A stretch of DNA of 21,071 nucleotides from Nitrospirota bacterium (GTDB lineage: Bacteria > Nitrospirota > Nitrospiria > Nitrospirales > UBA8639). Position 1 is the stretch's first letter. The number at the start of each line of letters is the position of its first letter. The position numbers were made by a program, and so were the translations under genes. Positions 15,172 through 21,071 of this stretch are shown one piece after another. The DNA lies in contig JAOUGQ010000014.1 in assembly GCA_029865515.1 (NCBI GenBank), positions 1 through 21,071 on the forward strand. Reading direction: 5' to 3'. Under the pieces are notes generated by a model that was not told where the DNA came from, ran no database searches, and worked only from the letters and a program-made list of their open reading frames with translations.

Positions 15172-17034
15172 ATGACTATGGAATATGACATTGTTGTGGT
15201 TGGAGGGGGCCATGCCGGTTGTGAAGCCGCGCTTGCGGCTGCCAGGATGGGGTGCAGGGTGGTCATGTTGACCATCGATATCACAAAAATCGCCCAAATG
15301 CCATGCAACCCTGCCGTTGGTGGCATTGGGAAAGGCCATCTCGTAAAGGAAATCGATGCCCTTGGGGGAGAAATGGGCTTTAACACAGACCAGTCCGGGA
15401 TTCAATTCCGTGTCCTCAATACGCGAAAAGGACCGGCTGTCAGGGCCACCAGAGTTCAATGTGACAAAAAACTTTACGCCAATCAAATGCAGGAGACTCT
15501 CTCCAGGCAAGAAAATTTAACTATTGTGCAGGGCACGGTTGATCGGATCCTTACGCAACACGGAGCTGTCAATGGTGTGAGGATCAATAGCGGAGAAACG
15601 ATTCTGACCAAAGCCGTCGTTCTGACATCGGGAACTTTTCTCAAAGGGCTGTTGCATATTGGGTTGAATCATCTTCCTGGTGGGCGGGCGGGTGAACCGT
15701 CTGCGGAGCACCTGTCGGATTGCATGAAAGACTTCGGATTTGAGATTGGAAGACTAAAAACAGGAACTCCACCTCGGATTGACCGAGATTCCATTGATTT
15801 TCAGGTAATGCTTCCCCAGCCAGGCGATTCGCTACAGCGGCCATTTTCAGTACGGACCAGCAAAATTCCTAACCAGCAAATTGAATGCCATATTACCCAT
15901 ACGAATGATGAAACGCATCGCATTATAAGGGAAAATCTCGATCGATCTCCTATGTATTCTGGGATCATTGAATCAACCGGACCACGGTATTGTCCTTCTA
16001 TTGAAGACAAAGTGGTTCGGTTTGCAGACAAAACACGACATCAGATTTTTATGGAACCAGAAGGCCTTGGATCACGCTCATATTATCCAAACGGGATTTC
16101 TACCAGTTTGCCGGTGGACGTACAACAGGCATTTGTCAGGACTATCCCAGGTCTTGAGCAAGCGATTTTTCTCAGACCTGGCTATGCGATTGAATATGAT
16201 TATTTTCCACCACGCCAGCTTCATGAGACATTGGAAACCAAACTTGTCAAAGGGTTATTTCACGCCGGCCAAATAAATGGGACGTCTGGGTATGAAGAAG
16301 CGGCGGCACAAGGGATTATGGCCGGTATTAACGCTGCCCTTCAGGTGAAAGGTGAGCATCCTCTTATTCTGGATAGATCTCAAGCATATATTGGCGTATT
16401 AATTGATGATTTGATCACTAAAGATGCCAGAGAACCCTATCGAATGTTTACCTCAAGAGCAGAATACCGGCTTCTCCTCCGAGAGGATAATGCCGATTTT
16501 CGATTGATGGACCAAGGGTATCGTATTGGTCTGGTATCACAGGGAGCATTTGATACCTATCAACGAAAAAGGGAAAAGGTTGAATGCGAGATAAGCCGGC
16601 TTCAAACTACCGTTCCCAGGTCATCCGGCTTAGAAGTTGCTGAACCGATTCAATTGGAAAATATGGGACCAAACCCCTCACTTGCACAGCTATTGCGGAG
16701 GCCTGAAGTTTCGTATCATCATTTGGGCCAATTTTTAAACGGAATACAATATCATGATCATGAAGTGATTGAAGCTGTTGAGATATCCATAAAATACGAG
16801 GGGTACATTAAACGGCAGGAACAAATCATCGGGCAATTTAAAAAACTTGAGCATCGTCGGGTTCCCGATGATTTTAATTATGAGGGGATAAAGGGGTTTT
16901 CGCTTGAAGTATTAGAAAAACTAAAAAAAGTCCGCCCTTCGTCCATAGGCCAAGCCTCAAGAATTGCTGGAATTACACCTGCGGCCATTTCCTTGCTTCT
17001 TGTTGCCGTAGAAAAGCATAAAAAAGCCAGCTAG
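15172..17034 (+). CDS. mnmG: tRNA uridine-5-carboxymethylaminomethyl modification enzyme MnmG (GidA)
   Basis: FAD-dependent partner of MnmE in wobble U34 modification; 620 residues, the normal length. The dinucleotide-binding motif GGGHAGCEAA (about 11-20) is followed by QMPCNPAVGGIGKGHLVKEIDALGGEMG, the hallmark of MnmG that includes a catalytic cysteine. GTFLKGLLHIG, the FAD-contacting LKTGTPPR, GRAGE and the late SRAEYRLLLREDNAD segment are also present. The C-terminal helical domain ends with KHKKAS. The start is ATG 15172, with a second ATG two codons on. A 50-base gap separates it from mnmE, and both are probably in one operon. A promoter-like TATAAT for the next genes lies just past its stop. 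Confidence 0.97.
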   Translation: MTMEYDIVVVGGGHAGCEAALAAARMGCRVVMLTIDITKIAQMPCNPAVGGIGKGHLVKEIDALGGEMGFNTDQSGIQFRVLNTRKGPAVRATRVQCDKKLYANQMQETLSRQENLTIVQGTVDRILTQHGAVNGVRINSGETILTKAVVLTSGTFLKGLLHIGLNHLPGGRAGEPSAEHLSDCMKDFGFEIGRLKTGTPPRIDRDSIDFQVMLPQPGDSLQRPFSVRTSKIPNQQIECHITHTNDETHRIIRENLDRSPMYSGIIESTGPRYCPSIEDKVVRFADKTRHQIFMEPEGLGSRSYYPNGISTSLPVDVQQAFVRTIPGLEQAIFLRPGYAIEYDYFPPRQLHETLETKLVKGLFHAGQINGTSGYEEAAAQGIMAGINAALQVKGEHPLILDRSQAYIGVLIDDLITKDAREPYRMFTSRAEYRLLLREDNADFRLMDQGYRIGLVSQGAFDTYQRKREKVECEISRLQTTVPRSSGLEVAEPIQLENMGPNPSLAQLLRRPEVSYHHLGQFLNGIQYHDHEVIEAVEISIKYEGYIKRQEQIIGQFKKLEHRRVPDDFNYEGIKGFSLEVLEKLKKVRPSSIGQASRIAGITPAAISLLLVAVEKHKKAS

Positions 17035-17059
17035 TAAATTTGCCTCACCCGTTATTTTC

Positions 17060-17089
17060 TGGTTTTTTGCCTTAAGGCATTCTTATAAT
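17060..17089 (+). promoter_or_regulatory. Possible promoter for rsmG-parAB with palindrome
   Basis: A perfect TATAAT (17084-17089) has a poor -35 (TGGTTT, 17060-17065, spacer 18). A perfect 12-bp palindrome TGCCTTAAGGCA (17068-17079) sits between the two boxes and could be an operator. The region lies between mnmG and rsmG. Confidence 0.4.
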
Positions 17090-17137
17090 AAATCTTAAGC
17101 ATTTTTGTGTTAATTTCTTGATCATTGTTCATAGGGA

Positions 17138-17153
17138 TGTTCCACGTGGAACA
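17138..17153 (+). promoter_or_regulatory. parS: parS centromere site 1
   Basis: TGTTCCACGTGGAACA is a perfect 16-bp palindrome closely matching the bacterial parS consensus TGTTNCACGTGNAACA. It is the binding and CTP-loading site for ParB. It overlaps the possible upstream start codons of rsmG and lies about 1.4 kb from parB. Confidence 0.92.
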
Positions 17154-17157
17154 AAGC

Positions 17158-17805
17158 ATGCAATCTATTAATTTTATAGATAATTTCCTGCCTGGCGCGC
17201 ATAAACTGGGGTTTTCTTTCGCCGGGGAAGTCCTTGAAAAGTTTTGCTTGTATTATGATGAACTGTGCCGTTGGGACCGTTCAATTAACCTGACTGGTTT
17301 ACGCACAGATAAAGAACGAACCGTCTTGCTGTTTGTCGATTCACTGGCTGGATATTTGGCTCTTTCTGACAAACCTGACGCGTTGATTATTGATGTTGGT
17401 ACAGGTGGAGGTTTTCCTGGTATTCCTCTCAAGTTAGCCCTACCGACTCTGAATGTTTTATTAATGGAACCAAGAGCCAATAAAACCGCTTTTCTCCATA
17501 ACATTATTGGGAAACTTGAATTGACCAGAATCTCCGTCATTCCAAGCCGCTTGGAAGACTTTCGTTCGATGGTATCTGATGAAGAAAAGTGTGACGTGGC
17601 ATTGTGCAAAGGGGTAAATATAGAACACATCGTGCCATTTATTGGGCATATTTTGAAAGAAAATGGGAAACTAGTTGTTTTTCGATCAAAAAATATTGAC
17701 AATCAATATAAAATCAAGGGTATGAAAATAGACGAAGAAATACCCTATGAATTGCCATTTGGATATGGGAATCGTATCTTGTCAATTTTTAAACACGGAT
17801 CATGA
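17158..17805 (+). CDS. rsmG: 16S rRNA (guanine-N7) methyltransferase RsmG (GidB)
   Basis: Methylates N7 of G527 (E. coli numbering) of 16S rRNA with S-adenosylmethionine. From ATG 17158 it has 215 residues. The family signature CRWDRSINLTGL is followed by the SAM-binding glycine motif DVGTGGGFPGIPL (about residues 79-91). LLMEPRANKTAFL and a later CDVALCKGV follow. I chose ATG 17158 because GGAA lies at good spacing before it. The frame also has ATG 17137 and TTG 17125; use of these would place the parS palindrome inside the gene, encoding FHVEQ. C-terminal variation is normal for the family. It lies between mnmG and parA as in many bacteria. Confidence 0.94.
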   Translation: MQSINFIDNFLPGAHKLGFSFAGEVLEKFCLYYDELCRWDRSINLTGLRTDKERTVLLFVDSLAGYLALSDKPDALIIDVGTGGGFPGIPLKLALPTLNVLLMEPRANKTAFLHNIIGKLELTRISVIPSRLEDFRSMVSDEEKCDVALCKGVNIEHIVPFIGHILKENGKLVVFRSKNIDNQYKIKGMKIDEEIPYELPFGYGNRILSIFKHGS

Positions 17806-17819
17806 GCGGGCGATTGATG

Positions 17820-17835
17820 TGTTCCACGTGGAACT
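17820..17835 (+). promoter_or_regulatory. parS: parS centromere site 2
   Basis: TGTTCCACGTGGAACT matches site 1 in 15 of 16 bases; only the last base breaks the palindrome. It lies between the rsmG stop and the parA start, 682 bases from site 1, and could also let ParB influence parAB expression. Confidence 0.9.
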
Positions 17836-17862
17836 AACGCCACGACTTTCTAGCAAATTATC

Positions 17863-18630
17863 TTGAAAAAAATCATTGCTATCGCGAATCAAAAGGGCGG
17901 GGTTGGAAAGACAACCACGTCGATTAATCTTTGTGCGGCTCTGGCGATATCGGGAAAATCTGTCTTGTTGATTGACTTGGATCCACAAGCCAATGCGACG
18001 AGTGGATTGTCTATTGAGCCTAAAAGCGGGACTATTTATGAATGTTTAATGGAAAGAAGGTTGGTTGAAGACGTAATTTCACCTACGTGTATACACGGTC
18101 TAGATGTTGTGGCATCAAAAGGTGATTTGGTAGGGGCAGAGATCGAATTGTCAAATCTCCCTGATCGTCACTCAGTACTGAAAAATGTCTTGGACGGAGT
18201 TCGGAGCTATGATTTTGTCATTATTGATTGTCCTCCGGCTTTTGGCCTCTTAACGATCAATGCGCTTGTTGCGGCATCGGGCCTTATTATTCCCGTCCAG
18301 TGTGAATATTATGCGATGGAGGGGTTGGGTCGCTTATTGGGAAATGTCGAACGAATTCGAGAGGCATATAATCCCAATCTGGCTATTCAAGGAATTGTGT
18401 TGACGATGTATGATTCAAGAATTAATCTCTCGCGACAGGTTCAGGATGAAATTCGGGGATTTTTTAAAGAAAAAGTCTTCCAGACGGTCATTCCGAGAAA
18501 TGTGGCGTTGGCTGAAGCGCCAAGCCATGGAAAACCGGTCCTGTCCTATAATTCCGCGTCCAGTGGCGCGAAGGCGTACCTTGATCTAGCCAAGGAGATA
18601 TTGAGAAATGGAAAAGAAAGCACTGGGTAA
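17863..18630 (+). CDS. parA: Chromosome-partitioning ATPase ParA (Soj)
   Basis: Deviant Walker ATPase that drives segregation of ParB-parS complexes along the nucleoid; 255 residues, the length of the short chromosomal type without an N-terminal HTH. The deviant Walker A KGGVGKTT is at about 11-18, and DLDPQANATSGL follows as the A' motif. Walker B is VIIDCPPAFG. The start is a TTG (17863) with no good Shine-Dalgarno, chosen because KKIIAIANQKGG is the normal N-terminus. It overlaps parB by 23 bases, so the two are translationally coupled. A parS site lies 28 bases upstream. Confidence 0.96.
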   Translation: MKKIIAIANQKGGVGKTTTSINLCAALAISGKSVLLIDLDPQANATSGLSIEPKSGTIYECLMERRLVEDVISPTCIHGLDVVASKGDLVGAEIELSNLPDRHSVLKNVLDGVRSYDFVIIDCPPAFGLLTINALVAASGLIIPVQCEYYAMEGLGRLLGNVERIREAYNPNLAIQGIVLTMYDSRINLSRQVQDEIRGFFKEKVFQTVIPRNVALAEAPSHGKPVLSYNSASSGAKAYLDLAKEILRNGKESTG

Positions 18631-19465
18631 AGGGCTTCAGGCCCTGCTTCCCGAGAAAAAAACTCTGGCTTGGAAGGTGGAGCAGGATGGCCAAGCGGTC
18701 TCCATGATCTCGCTGGATCAGATTCTCCCTAATCGCTATCAGCCCAGGACCACATTCGTGGAGGCCGAATTAGAAGAGTTAGCACAATCCGTCAAAGAAC
18801 ATGGAGTTCTGCAACCGATTGTGGTCAGGCGAAAAGGCGATGGCATGTATGAACTCATTGCCGGGGAACGTCGATTTCGAGCGGCAAAAATTGCCGGGAT
18901 GACCACTATTCCTGCCCTGGTCAGGAATTCCAATGATGAAAAGGCGTTAGCTGTTGCGCTCGTAGAAAATATCCAGCGTCAGAACCTCAACCCTATGGAG
19001 GAAGCGAAAGCCTATTCCCGATTGATGGGGGAATTTGGTTTGACTCAGGACCTTGTTTCCCGCTCGGTAGGAAAAGATCGATCCTCTATCGCCAATATTT
19101 TGCGCCTGCTCTCGCTTCCCAAAGCCGTCCAACAATTTATTGAGTCCGGGACAATCAGTTTAGGCCATGCCAAGGTGTTAGCGGGCTTGTCCACGGCGGA
19201 GGCACAACTTCAACTCGCACAAAAGATTGTTTCGGAACAGCTCTCAGTTCGGCAAGTTGAGCAGATCATCTCAGGACAAAAAAAAGTTCATGGGCCCAGA
19301 TCGAAAAAAGAAGAGCCCCATAGGTTTCGTAACCTGGAAGAGCAATTTCGAAAGCGATTGGGCACCAAAGTGCAGGTGAAGGCGGGAGCCAGGGGGGGGC
19401 AGTTAATCATCCACTATTTTTCCGATGACGAACTGGATCGAATTACGTCGATGATTCTGGAATAG
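18608..19465 (+). CDS. parB: Chromosome-partitioning protein ParB (Spo0J)
   Basis: Centromere-binding CTPase clamp that loads at parS and spreads; 285 residues. The N-terminal RGLGKGLQALLP-like ALGKGLQALLP segment is the ParA-interacting region. The CTP-binding domain contains GERRFRAAKIAG (about 86-97) and ENIQRQNLNPMEEA. The HTH region follows (SVGKDRSSIANILRLLSLP, then ISLGHAKVLAGL). A C-terminal dimerisation domain completes the protein. ATG 18608 has AAGGAG ten bases upstream, inside the end of parA. Two matching parS sites in the same window support an intact local ParABS system. Confidence 0.96.
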   Translation: MEKKALGKGLQALLPEKKTLAWKVEQDGQAVSMISLDQILPNRYQPRTTFVEAELEELAQSVKEHGVLQPIVVRRKGDGMYELIAGERRFRAAKIAGMTTIPALVRNSNDEKALAVALVENIQRQNLNPMEEAKAYSRLMGEFGLTQDLVSRSVGKDRSSIANILRLLSLPKAVQQFIESGTISLGHAKVLAGLSTAEAQLQLAQKIVSEQLSVRQVEQIISGQKKVHGPRSKKEEPHRFRNLEEQFRKRLGTKVQVKAGARGGQLIIHYFSDDELDRITSMILE

Positions 19466-19524
19466 AATTTGAATAAGATAAAGGGATGACTTATGCGCTG
19501 CATGGTTCCTCCCTGTTGTGTGAA

Positions 19525-19538
19525 AATATCATGATATT
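19525..19538. repeat. 14-bp perfect palindrome upstream of bactofilin genes
   Basis: AATATCATGATATT is a perfect inverted repeat with no spacer, in the 157-base gap between parB and the first bactofilin gene. It may be an operator for a dimeric regulator. I see no strong promoter boxes near it. Confidence 0.35.
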
Positions 19539-19622
19539 GGGAAAGGGCAAAAAGATTCATACCGTGTACCTAAACAGGGATAAAGTAAATGGGGCGGACA
19601 GTCATCGAAGAGGGAGGGGGCC

Positions 19623-20120
19623 ATGTTTTTTAAACAAAATGCAGAAAGCGGTCAAAATAAACCAGAAATGAGTGAGGGTCCTATGGAACCAGCGGTTATA
19701 CCCAGTCAGGGGACTTCAGAAAGCCAGCCGGAATCAGGTGAAATCATCGCCTTTGTTGGGGAAGAGGTCACATTTAAGGGAACGATTCGGTATCAGGGGA
19801 CGGTTCGAGTGGATGGCCGTCTTGAGGGTGAAATTTATACGGATGGGAATTTAATCATCGGCCAAAAAGCGGTCATCTCAGCCAAGATTCATGCTGGAAC
19901 AATTATGTGTCAGGGGCAAATCACGGGGGAGGTTGAAGTCAAACACCGAGTCAAATTGTTAAGTCCAGCCGTCTTTGATGGGACAATCACTACACCTCTT
20001 CTGTCTATGGATGAGGGGGTGATCTTTAATGGAACCTGCAATATGCCCAATAAAGAGCGAAAAGGCAGAGAGGCAAAAAAGCTCGTGGTTTCCGTTGAAG
20101 AAGCTGTGAAGGTGAGGTAA
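19623..20120 (+). CDS. Bactofilin family protein 1
   Basis: Bactofilins form nucleotide-free beta-helical filaments that scaffold cell-shape, polarity or chromosome-positioning factors. This 165-residue protein has a disordered N-terminal tail (about 1-40) rich in Glu, Ser and Gln. A repeat-rich core follows (about 45-130) with TFKGTIRYQGTVRVDGRLEGEI, GNLIIGQKAVISAKI and the regular Gly spacing of the bactofilin domain. A charged C-terminal tail ends in Lys and Val. A strong ribosome binding site (GGAGGGGGCC) precedes ATG 19623. It sits directly downstream of parB and 108 bases before a second bactofilin. Confidence 0.9.
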   Translation: MFFKQNAESGQNKPEMSEGPMEPAVIPSQGTSESQPESGEIIAFVGEEVTFKGTIRYQGTVRVDGRLEGEIYTDGNLIIGQKAVISAKIHAGTIMCQGQITGEVEVKHRVKLLSPAVFDGTITTPLLSMDEGVIFNGTCNMPNKERKGREAKKLVVSVEEAVKVR

Positions 20121-20228
20121 TACCACACGACGTTCTGCAAGGAGTGTATGGGGCCGGTTCCCAGTTGGACATGGAGATCCTAACTTGCCACCCGAGTGCT
20201 TTTTACTGGATGAGAGGAGGAATGCTGT

Positions 20229-20693
20229 ATGTGGGGTGAAAAAGACAACAAGAAGAAGGAATCAGGTTTTGGGCAGGAATTTTACACCTTTCTGGGGAAG
20301 GGTGTTGATTTTAAGGGCAAAGCACAATTTGAGGGGACGGTGCGGGTGGATGGTAATTTTGAAGGCGAAATTGCGATTGATGATACCCTCATCATTGGAG
20401 AGACTGCCGTGATCAAGGGAACGATTACCGGTGGGACCATTGTGAGTAGCGGCCGAATTGAGGGCGTGATCACCGCGAATAAAAAAATACAACTTCTGAA
20501 GCCGGCGGTTCTTATTGGTGACGTCCATACTCCCACCTTTGCCATGGAAGAAGGCGTTTATTTCCAGGGTGAGTGCGATATGGGTGCTGCTCCAAATTTA
20601 GACATGGATATCGACGATCGGGCACTCACCAATGGCCAACCCAAGACTCAAAATATTGAAAAAAAGCTTGAAGCCGAGTCCTTGAGCCTCTAA
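20229..20693 (+). CDS. Bactofilin family protein 2
   Basis: A second bactofilin, 154 residues, related to but clearly different from the first. The N-terminal tail is short and lysine-rich (about 1-20). The beta-helix core (about 22-118) shows DFKGKAQFEGTVRVDGNFEGEI, DTLIIGETAVIKGTI and KPAVLIGDVHTPTFAMEEGVYFQGEC. The C-terminal tail is acidic and probably disordered. ATG 20229 has AGGAGG eight bases upstream. The two proteins may co-polymerise, as paired bactofilins do elsewhere. The stop codon overlaps the mnmA start by one base, so mnmA is coupled to it. Confidence 0.9.
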   Translation: MWGEKDNKKKESGFGQEFYTFLGKGVDFKGKAQFEGTVRVDGNFEGEIAIDDTLIIGETAVIKGTITGGTIVSSGRIEGVITANKKIQLLKPAVLIGDVHTPTFAMEEGVYFQGECDMGAAPNLDMDIDDRALTNGQPKTQNIEKKLEAESLSL

Positions 20694-21071
20694 TGCCGGT
20701 CCCGGAACTCAAAAAAGTCGTGTTGGGTATGAGTGGGGGGGTGGATAGCTCCGTTGCGGCCAAATTACTAAAGGAGCAGGGCTATGAGGTCATTGGAGTC
20801 ACCCTGAAAGTCTGGGAGGAAGAAGACGAAACAACCGTTTCCAAGCGATGGCAGGAACGAGGATGTTGCAAAGTTGGAATCGCCAGGCATGTCGCGGAAT
20901 TGTTGGACATCTCGCACCAGGTCATTGATACCCGCGAACGTTTTCAGCGGGGGGTGATTGAGGACTTTATTGGAGGCTATCTCCAGGGCACTACTCCGAA
21001 CCCCTGTGTCCGCTGCAATGAACGCGTGAAGTTCGGGGGCCTTTTCCAATTGGCCGATGAGCTTGGCGCTG
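20693..21071 (+). CDS. mnmA: tRNA-specific 2-thiouridylase MnmA (5' part, cut by window)
   Basis: ATP-dependent enzyme that thiolates C2 of wobble U34. About 126 of an expected 350-370 residues are visible. The PP-loop GMSGGVDSSVAA (about 12-23) is present. TPNPCVRCNERVKFG includes the conserved cysteine of the catalytic pair. CCKVGIARHVAELLDI lies between them. The gene starts in a TAATG overlap with the end of the second bactofilin. It completes the cmnm5s2U pathway with mnmE and mnmG, encoded 4-7 kb upstream. It continues past position 21071. Confidence 0.95.
   Translation, partial: MPVPELKKVVLGMSGGVDSSVAAKLLKEQGYEVIGVTLKVWEEEDETTVSKRWQERGCCKVGIARHVAELLDISHQVIDTRERFQRGVIEDFIGGYLQGTTPNPCVRCNERVKFGGLFQLADELGA

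Noticed and set aside
19486..19671. Small plus-strand frame between parB and the first bactofilin gene
   Set aside because: Overlaps the bactofilin start in another frame, has no recognisable domain, and has only a poor upstream signal.

Overview
This is the chromosomal replication-origin neighbourhood of a Gram-negative-type bacterium. The left arm carries a hypothetical membrane protein, gyrA, gyrB, dnaN and dnaA, all on the minus strand. A putative oriC of about 270 bases lies upstream of dnaA. Beyond it, still on the minus strand, are two small DsrE/DsrH-like genes and hisS. The strand switches between hisS and rpmH. The right arm then runs on the plus strand: rpmH, rnpA, yidD, yidC, mnmE, mnmG, rsmG, parA, parB, two bactofilin genes and the 5' part of mnmA, which is cut by the window edge. 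I see no mobile element, CRISPR array, tRNA or rRNA.

YidC has the long periplasmic domain typical of organisms with an outer membrane, GyrB carries the long C-terminal insertion, and the tandem bactofilins next to parAB fit an environmental diderm. Gene order and protein character suggest Nitrospirota, perhaps a moderate-GC Nitrospira-like lineage. That is inference from memory and could not be checked. recF is absent between dnaN and gyrB, and jag is absent between yidC and mnmE.

The genes work together in three ways. Replication initiation and topology: dnaA, dnaN, gyrB, gyrA and oriC, with a consensus DnaA box at 8727-8735, two TTATTCACA boxes on the dnaA start, three 12-base repeats, and a CTA-phased tract resembling a DnaA-trio unwinding element. 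Origin segregation: parA and parB with two parS palindromes flanking rsmG, followed by two bactofilins. Translation and membrane biogenesis: rpmH, rnpA, yidD, yidC, hisS and wobble-U34 tRNA modification (mnmE, mnmG, mnmA), with DsrE/DsrH-like proteins as possible sulfur-relay partners.

The most unusual observation is in rnpA. The canonical N-terminus is split from the rest of the gene by a one-base frame offset at a run of eight T, in the form of a U_UUU_UUU slippery heptamer followed directly by UAA. Either the sequence has lost one T, or RnpA is made by ribosomal or transcriptional slippage.
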